Translations under genes and position numbers: made by a program
Shown here: positions 16,226 to 25,423 of the stretch, in pieces
How the letters are laid out: each line of letters starts with the position of its first letter
Position numbering within the stretch: the stretch's first letter is position 1
Notes under the pieces: generated by a model
Database searches by the model: none
What the model was told of the DNA's origin: nothing
What the model saw: the letters and a program-made list of their open reading frames with translations, nothing else
Source of the DNA: Bittarella massiliensis (ex Durand et al. 2017)
Lineage (GTDB): Bacteria; Bacillota; Clostridia; Oscillospirales; Ruminococcaceae
Length of the DNA stretch: 64,000 bases
NCBI RefSeq assembly: GCF_017566145.1
Contig: NZ_JABFCL010000014.1
Span: forward strand, 1-64,000
Direction of reading: 5' to 3'

Positions 16226-18478
16226 TTACAGGAGGGCCTGCTTTAGGCAGAGGCCGGTGGCGGTCTTTTCTTCCGCCAGCTGGGCGGGGGTTCCGGCAAA
16301 GACCAGCTCTCCCCCCCGCCTGCCGCTGCCGGGGCCCAATTCCAGCACCCAGTCGGCCTGGGCGATTACCTGCATGTCGTGCTCGATGACCAGCACCGTG
16401 CTCCCCTGATCGGTCAGGCGGCGGAAGATGGCCAGCAGCCGCTCCACCTCGGAGATGTGCAGCCCGGCAGTGGGCTCGTCAAAGAGGTAGAGGGGGCTTT
16501 TCCTGCGCAGCTGGGCGGCCAGTTTGAGGCGCTGGCACTCGCCGCCCGAGAGGGTGCTCACCGGCTGCCCCAGGGAGAGATAGCCCAGCCCCACCTCTTG
16601 CAGCAGCCGCAAGGGGCGAACCACCTTGGGCTCGGTGAAGAAGTCCAGCGCCTCCTCCACCGAGAGGTCCAACACCTGGGCGATGTTCTTGCCCCGCAGG
16701 GTATAGGCCAACACCTCCTCCCCAAAGCGGCGGCCCTGGCAGGTCTTGCAGGTGGTGCGCACCGGCTCCAAAAAGGCCAGGTCGGTATAGACGTAGCCCG
16801 CGCCCTTGCAGTCGGGGCAGGCCCCTTTGGAATTGAAGGAGAAGCGGGCGGCGGGCACTCCGGCCGCCGCGGCAAAGAGGGCGCGGATCTCGTCGAAGAG
16901 TTTGGTATAGGTGGCGGGGGTGGAACGGGGAGAGGTGCCGATCCCCCCCTGGTCGATGAGCACCGCCTCGGGGTACTGGCGGCAGAAGGCCCGCGCCAGG
17001 GTGCTCTTCCCCGACCCTGCTGGGCCGCAGAGGGCGGTGACCGCCCCCTTGGGAAAGGCGGTGGAAAAGCCGGCCAGATTGTTTTCTCGCCCCGCTTCTA
17101 GGGGCAGCCACTCCCCCAGCGGACGGGGCTCTGCCAAGCGCAGGGGTTGGCGCAGGGCGCGGCCGGTGGCGCTCTCGCAGCCCGTCAGGCCAGACGGGGG
17201 GCCCTGGTAGACCACCTCGCCCCCCTGTTCCCCCGCGCCGGGGCCGATGTCCACCGCCCAGTCAGCCATGGCCATCACCTCGCGGCTGTGTTCCACCACC
17301 AACACCGTGTTCCCCCGGTCCCGCAGCCCGGCAAAGAGACGGCCGAGAAAGGGCAGGTCCCGGGGATGGAGGCCGATGCTGGGCTCGTCGAAGATGTAGA
17401 GCAGATCGGAGAGGGTACTGCCCAGGTGGCGCACCATCTTCACCCGTTGGCTCTCCCCACCTGAGAGGGTGGCGGTCTCCCGCCCCAAGTTGAGGTAGCC
17501 CAGCCCCACGTCCTGCAGCTGCTGCAGCTTCTCGGCAATGGCGGCGGCGATGGGGGCCTCCACCTCGCCTTTGAGGGAGCGCACCAGGGGGAGGAGCTCG
17601 TCCACCTCCATCCGGCACCAGTCGGCCAGATTGCGCCCGTCGATCTTGCAGGCGAGCACCCGTTGGCAGTAGCGATCGCCGTGACAGGTGGGGCAGGGGC
17701 CGCTGTGCAGGAAGGGGGCGATCTGCTCCCGCACCCGCTGGGAGAGGTTTTCCTGTTTGCGGAGGATGAAGAGGCGGGTGATCTTCTCCACCAGCCCCTC
17801 GTAGTCAAAGACAAAGGGGCCCGACTTGGAGGGCAGCTCCACCTTGGCCCCCGGCTTGCCGTGGAGGAGGATTTGCAGCTCCGCAGGGGTGTAGTCGCGC
17901 AGGGGCTTGTCGCAGTCGAAGAGGCCGGAGAGGACATAGGTCTTCCAGTACCAGGAGCCGGCCGGGAAGACGGGGAAGAGGATGGCCCCCTCGTTGAGGG
18001 AGCGGTCAAAGTCCAGCAGCAGCTCCTCTCGCAGGGCGGTCTTGACCCCCAGGCCGTTGCAGTCGGGGCAAGCTCCCTCGGGGTCGTTAAAGGAGAAGGA
18101 GCCCGCGCTCCCGGCGCTGGGGCGGCCCACCCGGGAGAAGAGGAGGCGCAACAGGGGCTGCAAGTCGGTGGCGGTGCCCACGGTGGAGCGGGAACTGCCG
18201 CCCAAACGGTTTTGCCCCACCACGATCGCCGGAGAGAGGTGGGAGATGACCCCGGCTTTGGGCCGGGGAAACTTGGGCAGCCGGTTTTGCACATAGGCCG
18301 AATAGGTCTCCCCCAACTGGCGCTGGGCCTCGGCCCCCAGGGTGTCAAATACCAAAGAGGATTTGCCCGACCCCGACACCCCGGTAAACACGGTGACGGC
18401 CCGCTTGGGGATGTCCAGACAGATGCCCTTGAGATTGTGCTCCCGCAGATTTTCCAGGTGAATGTATTCCCGCTCCAT
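16226..18478 (-). CDS. Short UvrA-like ABC ATPase
   Basis: 750 aa, against about 940 for housekeeping UvrA. Two ABC ATPase halves are present: Walker A GVSGSGKSSLVFDTLG and GPAGSGKSTLAR; signatures TLSGGESQRVKMV and TLSGGECQRLKLA; and two UvrA-type zinc-finger remnants (CPDCNGLG/CPTCHGD and CPDCKGAG/CKTCQG). The shortened N-terminal region suggests loss of the UvrB-interaction part, typical of the UvrA2/DrrC-like class linked to drug or damage tolerance. AAAGGCGGAG precedes the ATG. It ends just before the MerR promoter on the same strand. Confidence 0.85.
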   Translation of the reverse strand: MEREYIHLENLREHNLKGICLDIPKRAVTVFTGVSGSGKSSLVFDTLGAEAQRQLGETYSAYVQNRLPKFPRPKAGVISHLSPAIVVGQNRLGGSSRSTVGTATDLQPLLRLLFSRVGRPSAGSAGSFSFNDPEGACPDCNGLGVKTALREELLLDFDRSLNEGAILFPVFPAGSWYWKTYVLSGLFDCDKPLRDYTPAELQILLHGKPGAKVELPSKSGPFVFDYEGLVEKITRLFILRKQENLSQRVREQIAPFLHSGPCPTCHGDRYCQRVLACKIDGRNLADWCRMEVDELLPLVRSLKGEVEAPIAAAIAEKLQQLQDVGLGYLNLGRETATLSGGESQRVKMVRHLGSTLSDLLYIFDEPSIGLHPRDLPFLGRLFAGLRDRGNTVLVVEHSREVMAMADWAVDIGPGAGEQGGEVVYQGPPSGLTGCESATGRALRQPLRLAEPRPLGEWLPLEAGRENNLAGFSTAFPKGAVTALCGPAGSGKSTLARAFCRQYPEAVLIDQGGIGTSPRSTPATYTKLFDEIRALFAAAAGVPAARFSFNSKGACPDCKGAGYVYTDLAFLEPVRTTCKTCQGRRFGEEVLAYTLRGKNIAQVLDLSVEEALDFFTEPKVVRPLRLLQEVGLGYLSLGQPVSTLSGGECQRLKLAAQLRRKSPLYLFDEPTAGLHISEVERLLAIFRRLTDQGSTVLVIEHDMQVIAQADWVLELGPGSGRRGGELVFAGTPAQLAEEKTATGLCLKQALL

Positions 18479-18884
18479 TGTCTCACTCCGCCTTTCTCTG
18501 TGCAAAGCCCGCTGTCAGGCAGGCCCCATTTCGCCCTTCAGGATACCAACTTTTTGCCTTTGAGACAAGGGCAACCGTCCGCCTTTTCCCGCACCGCGAC
18601 CGCCGCTGTGTGCTATACTTTTTAGCAAAGGAGGCGCTGGCCGCCTCGGCAAAAACAGGTGATAGCAGCCAAAGTCAAGTTGTGAAGGGCGAAAATCAAA
18701 AAATTTACGAATTTTTCTCGATTTTTTTTAAAATCCTGTTATCATATAAGATAACTCTACCGCGTGGCCGCCAACGAATGGCAGCCGGAATGGCTGCCCT
18801 GGCTGGACGGCCCTTTTTACGCGTTCCCCTCAAAACGATTTTATGCCGCGCTGCAGGGCGCGGCGAAAGAAGGATGTGTCCCCT
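18479..18884. other. Intergenic region between the UvrA-like gene and degV
   Basis: About 400 bases. It contains an extended -10 (TGCTATACT, ending near 18618) reading rightward, an AT-rich island (about 18690-18765) unlike the surrounding GC-rich DNA, an inverted repeat GTTATC-N6-GATAAC (18738-18755) and a hairpin GGCAGCC-GGAAT-GGCTGCC (18780-18798). No convincing coding frame was found. The AT-rich island most likely holds the degV promoter. Confidence 0.5.
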
Positions 18885-19751
18885 TTGAACCCCCAAAAAA
18901 TTGCCATACTCACCGACACCTGCGCCGACATCCCCGCCGAACTGGCGGCCAGGCACCAAATTTTCACCCTTCCCCTGACCATCTCTTTTGGGGAAGAGCA
19001 CTTTCGTGACGGGGTGGACATCACCCCCTCCCAGGTCTACCGGCGAATGGCGGAGGAACTGCCCAAAACCTCTCTCCCTTCGGGCGAAACCATCCTCAGC
19101 CTCTTTGCCCAGATGCGGGAACAGGGATATGAAAGGGTGCTGGCCATCCTCTTTTCCAGCGGTCTCAGTGGCACCTACCAGACTGTCAAGCTGATGGGCG
19201 AGGGGTTCCCCGGGCTGGAGGTGGCGGCCTTTGACACCCGCAGCGGCAGCCTGGGCACCGGTCTCACCGTGCTGGAGGCGGCCCGCTTTGTGGAGGAAGG
19301 GCGCACCTGGAACGAAATTTGCGCCCTGATCCCCCGTCTCATCGCCAACACCACCGTCTTTTTCTGCGTGGACACCCTAGAGTACCTGCAAAAGGGCGGT
19401 CGCATCGGCAAGATCACCGCCATTGCCGGCACCATGCTGCAGATCAAGCCCATCATCTCCTTCACCCCGGCGGGGGAGCTCATCAATGTAGCCAAGGTGC
19501 GAGGGCGGGCCCAGTCCATCGAGCGGGTGACCCAACTGGCAGCCGACTGTTACCGTCCCGGGCGGCGCTGCAACATTGCCACCGCCCACGGAGACGCCCC
19601 CGAGGACGGGGCAAAGGCAGCCAAGCTGTTGCGGCAGAAGGTGCCCGCCTATCAGCGCCACTTCGAGGGGATCGTGGATTGCACCCTGGGTTCCCACACT
19701 GGGCCCCATCTCATCGGCGCTGGCATCCAGCTGCTGGACGACGACATGTAG
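18885..19751 (+). CDS. DegV-family fatty-acid-binding protein
   Basis: 288 aa. IAILTDTCADIP at the N-terminus is the DegV signature, followed by LFSSGLSGTYQTVKL and CVDTLEYLQKGGRI, both conserved in the family. DegV/FakB proteins bind a fatty acid for phosphorylation by FakA; no FakA is in the window. The TTG at 18885 is preferred because it yields the usual MxxxKIAILTD start with AGAAGGA about 10 bases upstream; a GTG at 18876 is too close to that site. Start uncertain by three codons. A strong terminator follows. Confidence 0.87.
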   Translation: MNPQKIAILTDTCADIPAELAARHQIFTLPLTISFGEEHFRDGVDITPSQVYRRMAEELPKTSLPSGETILSLFAQMREQGYERVLAILFSSGLSGTYQTVKLMGEGFPGLEVAAFDTRSGSLGTGLTVLEAARFVEEGRTWNEICALIPRLIANTTVFFCVDTLEYLQKGGRIGKITAIAGTMLQIKPIISFTPAGELINVAKVRGRAQSIERVTQLAADCYRPGRRCNIATAHGDAPEDGAKAAKLLRQKVPAYQRHFEGIVDCTLGSHTGPHLIGAGIQLLDDDM

Positions 19752-19782
19752 TGAAACGCCCCTCCCCAGGGGGACAGGGAAG

Positions 19783-19819
19783 AAAAAGAGCCGAAGGCGT
19801 TTGCCTTCGGCTCTTTTTT
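19783..19819. terminator. Bidirectional terminator
   Basis: AAAAAGAGCCGAAGGC pairs with GCCTTCGGCTCTTTTTT; it sits exactly between degV and the convergent zinc-ribbon gene. Confidence 0.9.
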
Positions 19820-20250
19820 CAACTCTTTTTGACAAAATCCCGCCCACAGCGGGAACAGTGGATCTGAATCTTCCCCCGCCCGCGGGGCACCCGCAGCTTC
19901 TGCCCGCACCCGGGGCACTTGAAGATGCGGTAGGCGCGTCGAGCCTCCCTCTCGGCACGGCGCTGCGGGGCCTCGGCGGCATGGAGGGCCGCCCTTTTTG
20001 CCGCCGGAGAAAACCAGCCGAGGAACCACCGGTTCTCCCGCTCTCTGGCCTCGGTATTTTTGGAGAGCATCCGCCAGAAGGCAAAGAGCCAGATCGCCCA
20101 ACAGATCCAGAGCACCCAGCGCTGCCCCAGCAGCTGTCCCACAAAGGAGAGCAGCGCCCCCACTGCAACCAAAAAGAGGGAGAGTCCATCCACCCCCCGC
20201 CGTCCGGCCATGAGCTGGCGGATTCGCCCCCAAAGGCCGCCCATCGGCAT
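19819..20250 (-). CDS. Small membrane protein with C-terminal zinc ribbon
   Basis: 143 aa. Two closely spaced hydrophobic helices (about residues 20-62, FLVAVGALLSFVGQLL and WVLWICWAIWLFAFW) precede a basic linker and a C-terminal zinc ribbon, CPGCGQK followed by HCSRCGRDF (CxxC-x13-18-CxxC). GGGAGGATGAGCG precedes the ATG. The ribbon should face the cytoplasm. I do not recognise a characterised family. Confidence 0.7.
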   Translation of the reverse strand: MPMGGLWGRIRQLMAGRRGVDGLSLFLVAVGALLSFVGQLLGQRWVLWICWAIWLFAFWRMLSKNTEARERENRWFLGWFSPAAKRAALHAAEAPQRRAEREARRAYRIFKCPGCGQKLRVPRGRGKIQIHCSRCGRDFVKKS

Positions 20251-20429
20251 CGCTCATCCTCCCTTTCTCCCACCGGCACAACAGACCGGTCAACTGATGA
20301 TCTAGTATAGGGGAGAATTTTGACCCACCTGCGAAAAAATTGTGACCAAACTGTGTTTTTCTTCTCTCCCCACCACCGGCGCGGCCTATGCTGCATCTAA
20401 AAAACGGTATACTCGAAAACAAATTTCAC

Positions 20430-20466
20430 GGGAAAAAGGCCGGGCGCCCTGGGTGCTCGGCCGCTC
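20430..20466 (-). terminator. Probable terminator of the cardiolipin synthase gene
   Basis: On the minus strand GGCCGAGC...GCCCGGCC forms an imperfect stem followed by TTTTTCCC. Confidence 0.55.
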
Positions 20467-20483
20467 TCCCCTAAGGGCGGCTG

Positions 20484-22022
20484 TCACATCAGCGGGGCAA
20501 AGGCCCGCAGACAGGCCCGGCCCAACCTTTTTGGCCAGGGCACGTTGCGGCAGTCGTCCAGAGTGATCTCCTGGCACTCCAGCAGGGTGCGGAGAAACTC
20601 CTCCTTGATCTGCAAAACGCTGCGGGTGCGGTAGAGCCAGGCCGCGCACTCGAAGTGGAGGTAGAGGCTGCGGTAGTCCATGTTGATGGTCCCCACCACC
20701 CCGTACTCGTCGTCCACCGAGAAGGTTTTGGAGTGGATAAATCCCGGGGTGTACTCGTAGATGCGGACCCCGCACTCCACCAGCGACTCGTAGTAGGCCC
20801 TGGTGACAGCGTGAACATACCACTTGTCGGCGATATGGGGGGTGATGATCCGCACGTCCACCCCGCTCTTGGCGGCAATGCAGAGGGCGGTGACCATCTC
20901 GTTGTCGATGATGAGGTAGGGGGTGGTGATATAGACATAGCGCTTGGCCTTGTTGATGAGGTTGAGGTAGACTGTCTCCCCCACCGCCTCGTCATCCAAG
21001 GGGCTGTCGCAGAACGTCTGCACGTAGCCATCTCCGGCGGAGACCGGTCCGTCCCGCTTGGCGTCGTAGAGGAAGGGGGCAAAGTCCTCGGTCTCGCCCC
21101 GGGTGAAATCCCAGACGGTGAGGAACATCACCGTCAGGTTGTCCACCGCCCGCCCCCGCAGGAGGATGGCCGAGTCCTTCCAACGGCCGTGTTTTTCATA
21201 GGCATTGATGTACTCGTCGGCCAGGTTGATGCCGCCGGTGAAGCCGGTGTGGCCGTCGATGACACAGATCTTGCGGTGGTCGCGGTTGTTGAAGCGGCTG
21301 CTGAGCACCGGCACAAAGGGGTTGAAGACGCAGCTCTTGATGCCCAGCTGTTCCAGCTGGCGGTCGTAGCGGTAGGGCAGGGTCATGATGCTGCCCAGGT
21401 CGTCGTACATCACCCGCACGTCCACCCCCTGGGCGGCTTTGCGCACCAAAATCTCGAGGATGCTGTCCCACATCACCCCCGGTTCGATGATGAAGTACTC
21501 CAAAAAGATAAAGCGCTCGGCCCGCTCCAACTCGGCCTTCATCTGCTCAAACTTGCTCTCTCCAGAGGGGAGAAACGCGCTGAAACTGTCCTTGGTGAGG
21601 GGGGCGTAGGCCCGCTTTTCAATGTACCTGGCCTGGTTGGCCGCCTCTGGGTCCTCCTCCTCCAACTGACGCAGCACCGGGTTTTCGGCGGGGAGCAGCC
21701 GGTGCACCTCCTCCCGCAGGGGGGCCATCTGCCTCTTCTCGCGGCGGGAGAGGTGGTTTTGCCCGAACATCAGGTAGAAGAGCCCGCCAAAGATGGGAAA
21801 GAGGAGGATGGGGATGATCCAGGCGATCTTGTAGCCGGGATTGCTGCGGCCGTTGATGATGATCAGCACCACCAGCAAGCTGAGCAGAAAGCAAATGAGG
21901 AAAAAGTAGACAAAGTACTGCTCAAACCGGACCAGCATCAGCACCAGCAGCGCCAACTGCAGGAGGATGGCCGCCCCCACCAGCACCACCCGGTGAAAGA
22001 GCATCCGCACGATTTTCTTCAT
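20484..22022 (-). CDS. cls: Cardiolipin synthase
   Basis: 512-aa phospholipase-D superfamily membrane enzyme that joins phosphatidylglycerols to cardiolipin. Two N-terminal helices (VVLVGAAILLQLALLVLMLV and YFLICFLLSLLVVLII) and a third near residue 65 anchor it. Both catalytic HKD motifs are present: HRKICVIDGHTGFTGG and HSKTFSVDDEYGVVG. Length is typical for Cls. AAGGGG precedes the ATG. It is not obviously in an operon. Confidence 0.93.
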   Translation of the reverse strand: MKKIVRMLFHRVVLVGAAILLQLALLVLMLVRFEQYFVYFFLICFLLSLLVVLIIINGRSNPGYKIAWIIPILLFPIFGGLFYLMFGQNHLSRREKRQMAPLREEVHRLLPAENPVLRQLEEEDPEAANQARYIEKRAYAPLTKDSFSAFLPSGESKFEQMKAELERAERFIFLEYFIIEPGVMWDSILEILVRKAAQGVDVRVMYDDLGSIMTLPYRYDRQLEQLGIKSCVFNPFVPVLSSRFNNRDHRKICVIDGHTGFTGGINLADEYINAYEKHGRWKDSAILLRGRAVDNLTVMFLTVWDFTRGETEDFAPFLYDAKRDGPVSAGDGYVQTFCDSPLDDEAVGETVYLNLINKAKRYVYITTPYLIIDNEMVTALCIAAKSGVDVRIITPHIADKWYVHAVTRAYYESLVECGVRIYEYTPGFIHSKTFSVDDEYGVVGTINMDYRSLYLHFECAAWLYRTRSVLQIKEEFLRTLLECQEITLDDCRNVPWPKRLGRACLRAFAPLM

Positions 22023-22081
22023 CTCTCAAAACCCCTTTTCGCGGTATATAAGACAAGCATACCATCCGCCGGCGATCCCTG

Positions 22082-22855
22082 TCAAACCGAGTCGAGACCG
22101 GCGGAGGCCAGGGCGTTTTCCAGGTGCCGGCAGTAGAGGGCCCGCAGGGCGGGCAGTTCGGCCAGCCCCTGGCAGAGCGGGCGAACAGTCAGTCCCATCT
22201 CCCGCAGGCGGGAGAGCCAGCTGTCGGGACCGGGGCCGGCCATCTCCCGCCGGACATGTCCGCCGGCGCAGACCAACAGGGGGGCCAGGGCGCAGCGGCG
22301 GTACCCCGCCCGCAGCAGCTGCTGCCCCGCCGCCTCGGGGCCGCCGCTCACCATGGCCCCCAGCGCCACCCGCGCGGGCAGGGCAGCCGCCAGGGGCCGA
22401 TAGGGGGCCATCCCCGCCGCACGGCTGCCGTGGGCCATCAACACCAGGCCCTCGTCCTCCTCCAGCGAAATGCCCCCGGCCAGCGCGCGGGCCACCTGGA
22501 TACAGTCCTCCTCGCTGAAGAGGAGGGGGCGAGCCACCGCCAAGCGCGGCAACCGGGGGCGCAGGGCGGCCAACTGGGCGACAAGGGCGGCGTACTCCCC
22601 CCCAGCTGCCAGATAGGTGGGGAGGACGGCCAGCGCCCCTCCTGCTGCCGCCAGCGCCTCGAGGGCAGCGGGAAGGTGGGGGGTGGGGTGTCCCTGCTGG
22701 GTGAGGGCCGCCGCCAAACGGCAGCTGGCAAAAGTCCGCTGCACCGACCAGCCGGGAAAGGCGGCGGCCAGTTCCCCCTCCAATGCGCCGGCAGCGGGGG
22801 CGTAATCGGTCCAACGGGCGGTGCCGAACCCGGCCAACAGGATGGTTTTCCCCAT
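22082..22855 (-). CDS. cbiK: Sirohydrochlorin cobaltochelatase (CbiK type)
   Basis: 257 aa, no signal peptide. LLAGFGTARWTDYAPA at the N-terminus, VLMAHGSRAAGMAPY with the first metal-binding His and VCAGGHVRREMAG with the second match the CbiK family, which inserts cobalt into sirohydrochlorin in anaerobic cobalamin synthesis. No other cob/cbi gene is in the window, so an alternative role in siroheme iron insertion is possible. GGGGAGGAGCGCAG precedes the ATG, and a near-consensus promoter lies upstream, divergent from the amylase. Confidence 0.85.
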   Translation of the reverse strand: MGKTILLAGFGTARWTDYAPAAGALEGELAAAFPGWSVQRTFASCRLAAALTQQGHPTPHLPAALEALAAAGGALAVLPTYLAAGGEYAALVAQLAALRPRLPRLAVARPLLFSEEDCIQVARALAGGISLEEDEGLVLMAHGSRAAGMAPYRPLAAALPARVALGAMVSGGPEAAGQQLLRAGYRRCALAPLLVCAGGHVRREMAGPGPDSWLSRLREMGLTVRPLCQGLAELPALRALYCRHLENALASAGLDSV

Positions 22856-22890
22856 CTGCGCTCCTCCCCTCTCAACGGATCGTTGCCTTT

Positions 22891-22919
22891 AGTGTACGGT
22901 CGGGCGCCCCGATTGTCAA
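22891..22919 (-). promoter_or_regulatory. cbiK promoter flanked by direct repeats
   Basis: Minus-strand TTGACA, 17 bp, TACACT. An 11-bp direct repeat ACGGTCGGGCG occurs at 22896-22906 and 22919-22929, one copy touching each promoter box, as expected for a regulator-binding pair. Confidence 0.75.
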
Positions 22920-22930
22920 CGGTCGGGCGG

Positions 22931-22959
22931 TTGCCTTTTGCGGGGAATGGAGGTATGAT
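22931..22959 (+). promoter_or_regulatory. Alpha-amylase promoter
   Basis: TTGCCT, 17 bp, TATGAT. The early transcript contains an 18-bp GC palindrome, CCGGGGCGC/GCGCCCCGG (22974-22991), ending three bases before the ribosome-binding site; it could hinder initiation of translation. Confidence 0.65.
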
Positions 22960-23011
22960 GTTGTCATTGTTTCCCGGGGCGCGCGCCCCGGCAAGAGAGG
23001 AAGGTTGTTCT

Positions 23012-24499
23012 GTGAAAAACCCCACTGCCATGCAGTATTTTGAGTGGTATCTCCCCGCAGACGGCCGGCTCTGGCGGCAGGCCGAGGCCGAAGCTGCCCG
23101 CCTGGCAGCCGACGGGATCACCGCCCTCTGGCTTCCCCCCGCTTACAAGGGAGCAGCCGGCAGGGAGGACGTGGGATACGGCGTCTACGACCTCTACGAC
23201 CTGGGGGAATTCGATCAGCGGGGGTCGGTGGCCACCAAGTACGGCACCAAGGCCGAGTATCTGGCGGCAGTCAAGGCCCTCCAGCGGGAGGGGATCGCCG
23301 TCTGGGCCGACGCAGTGCTGGATCACCGCATGGGGGCTGACGGCACCGAGCAGGTGGCTGCCACCCCCTATGACTGGGTGGACCGATACCGGCAGACCGG
23401 TCCAGCCCGTCCCATTTCGGCCTGGACCTCCTTCACCTTCCCCGGCCGGGGCGGGCGCTATTCTAACTTCTGTTGGAACTGGAGCCATTTTGACGGCATC
23501 GATTGGGACGATGCCACCGGTGAAAAAGCCATCTTCAAGTTTCAGGGCAAGGAGTGGGACAGCGAAGTCGACCGGGAAAACGGCAACTACGACTATCTCA
23601 TGGGGGCCGACGTCGACTTGGGCAACCCCCAGGTGGTGGAGGAGCTGACCCGCTGGGGGCTGTGGTACCTAGATGAGACCGGGGTGGACGGTTTTCGCAT
23701 CGACGCGGCCAAGCACATCCGCTTCACCTTTTTCCGCGACTGGCTGCACGCCCTGCGCCGCCTCACCGGCAAGCCGGTCTTTGCCGTGGGGGAGTACTGG
23801 AACCAGAGCGCCGACGCCCTCTGTCACTACATTGGGGTCACCGGCGGTTCCCTCTCCCTCTTTGACGTGCCGCTGCACCAGCAGTTTTGCACCGCCTCCC
23901 ACAGCGGGGGGAACTTCGACATGGGCTCCCTGGGTCAAAACGCCCTGGTGCAGCGAGCGCCCCAGCTGGCGGTCACCTTTGTAGACAACCACGACACCCA
24001 GCCCGGCCAGGCGCTGCAGTCCTGGGTAGACGGGTGGTTTAAACCCCTGGCCTACGCCTACATCCTCCTGCGCAGCGAGGGGCTGCCCTGTGTCTTTTAC
24101 GGCGACTACTACGGCATCCCCCACGACGGGATCGCCCCGGTGGGCCAACCCCTCTCCGCCCTGCTCTGGGCCCGGCAGGCCTGCGCCTGGGGCCCCCAGA
24201 TCGACGCTTTCGACGACCGGGATGTGGTGGGGTGGAGCCGTCAGGGCGACCCCAGCCACCCCGGTTCCGGCCTCTGTGCCGTGCTGACCGACGGCCCCGG
24301 CGGGCAAAAGCGGCTCTTTGCCGGGCCAAATCTGGCGGGCAAGACCCTGATTGACTGCCTGGGCGGCCAGAGGGAACAGATCGCCGTGGGAGCTGACGGC
24401 TGGGTCACCCTGCCAGTCGGCGGCGGCTCCTGCTCGGTCTGGGTGCAAAAGGAGACCTGGCTGGCCCGCCCCTGCCGCACACCCGGTGCCCAGTTCTGA
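23012..24499 (+). CDS. Cytoplasmic alpha-amylase (GH13)
   Basis: 495 aa with no signal peptide, matching the cytoplasmic GH13 subfamily 5 amylases. The barrel starts directly (MQYFEWYLPADG). Catalytic residues: Asp nucleophile in GFRIDAAKH, Glu acid/base in FAVGEYWNQS, and Asp in FVDNHDTQ. It should hydrolyse internal alpha-1,4 glucan or maltodextrin. The GTG at 23012 follows AGAGAGGAAGG; a long in-frame extension upstream overlaps cbiK and is non-coding. The amidohydrolase follows after 21 bases, probably as one operon. Confidence 0.92.
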   Translation: MKNPTAMQYFEWYLPADGRLWRQAEAEAARLAADGITALWLPPAYKGAAGREDVGYGVYDLYDLGEFDQRGSVATKYGTKAEYLAAVKALQREGIAVWADAVLDHRMGADGTEQVAATPYDWVDRYRQTGPARPISAWTSFTFPGRGGRYSNFCWNWSHFDGIDWDDATGEKAIFKFQGKEWDSEVDRENGNYDYLMGADVDLGNPQVVEELTRWGLWYLDETGVDGFRIDAAKHIRFTFFRDWLHALRRLTGKPVFAVGEYWNQSADALCHYIGVTGGSLSLFDVPLHQQFCTASHSGGNFDMGSLGQNALVQRAPQLAVTFVDNHDTQPGQALQSWVDGWFKPLAYAYILLRSEGLPCVFYGDYYGIPHDGIAPVGQPLSALLWARQACAWGPQIDAFDDRDVVGWSRQGDPSHPGSGLCAVLTDGPGGQKRLFAGPNLAGKTLIDCLGGQREQIAVGADGWVTLPVGGGSCSVWVQKETWLARPCRTPGAQF

Positions 24500-24520
24500 G
24501 CGGCCAAAGGAGGTTTTTTC

Positions 24521-25363
24521 GTGCCCCAATACATCATCGACGCCCACACCCACATCTTTCCCCGAAAAATCGCCGCCAAGGCGGCCTCTTCCATCGGGGA
24601 ATTTTACAGCCTGGACATGCAGTTTGACGGGATGACCCACGAACTGCTGGAGGAGGGCGACCGCTGCGGCGTGGCCCTCTTTCTAGTCTGCTCGGTGGCC
24701 ACCAAGGCCGAACAGGTGCCATCCATCAACGACTTTGTCGCCTCCAAGGTAAAGCTGCACCCCGACCGCCTCATCGGCCTGGGGGCCCTGCACCCGGAGA
24801 TGAAAGACCCCTATGCCGAGATCGATCGGATCATCTCCCTGGGACTGCGGGGGATCAAACTCCACTCAGATTTTCAGTGCTTTGACATCGACGATGAGCG
24901 GATGATGCCGGTCTACTGGCGGCTGGCCGAACGGGGGCTGCCCGTCCTCTTTCACACCGGGGACGCCCGCTACGACTACTCCCGCCCGGAGAAGTTGGCC
25001 CGGGTGGCGCGGGCGGTGCCCGGGCTCACCTGTATCGGCGCCCACTTCGGCGGCTACCAGCGCTGGGAGGAGGCAGCCCAGACCCTCTGTCTGCCCAACG
25101 TCTATGTGGACTGTTCCAGCAGTCTCTTTGCCCTTGGGCGGGAGGAGGCCCTGGCCCTCATCGACCGCTTTGGTCCCGACAAGGTCTTTTTCGGCACCGA
25201 TTTCCCCATGTGGGACTGCGCCGCCGAACTCGATCGCCTCTATTCCCTGCGGCTGCCCCAGGAGACACTGGACAAAATTTTCTGGCAGAACTTCTGCCGC
25301 CTCTTTTCGGTGCCGGCCTCCCAGTTGGAAGACTACTACCGCGCCCATCCCCAGTTCCGCTAA
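24521..25363 (+). CDS. Amidohydrolase-family (TIM-barrel) metal-dependent hydrolase
   Basis: 280 aa, amidohydrolase-2 type. DAHTHIFP supplies the N-terminal HxH metal ligands, GIKLHSDFQ, HTGDARYDY and GAHFGGYQRW supply further barrel positions, and FGTDFPMWD carries the C-terminal catalytic Asp. Families of this type include decarboxylases and lactonases; the substrate cannot be inferred. GTG start with AAAGGAGG eight bases before. It follows the amylase closely. Confidence 0.85.
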   Translation: MPQYIIDAHTHIFPRKIAAKAASSIGEFYSLDMQFDGMTHELLEEGDRCGVALFLVCSVATKAEQVPSINDFVASKVKLHPDRLIGLGALHPEMKDPYAEIDRIISLGLRGIKLHSDFQCFDIDDERMMPVYWRLAERGLPVLFHTGDARYDYSRPEKLARVARAVPGLTCIGAHFGGYQRWEEAAQTLCLPNVYVDCSSSLFALGREEALALIDRFGPDKVFFGTDFPMWDCAAELDRLYSLRLPQETLDKIFWQNFCRLFSVPASQLEDYYRAHPQFR

Positions 25364-25423
25364 GGCCTGTCCTCCGGGCAGGCAAAGAGATGGCGGCCCC
25401 ACCGCGCCGCCGGATCCGCCTCT

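Noticed and set aside
22124..23011. N-terminal extension of the alpha-amylase frame
   Set aside because: It runs through the antisense strand of cbiK and across the amylase promoter. The amylase barrel begins exactly at the GTG with a good ribosome-binding site.
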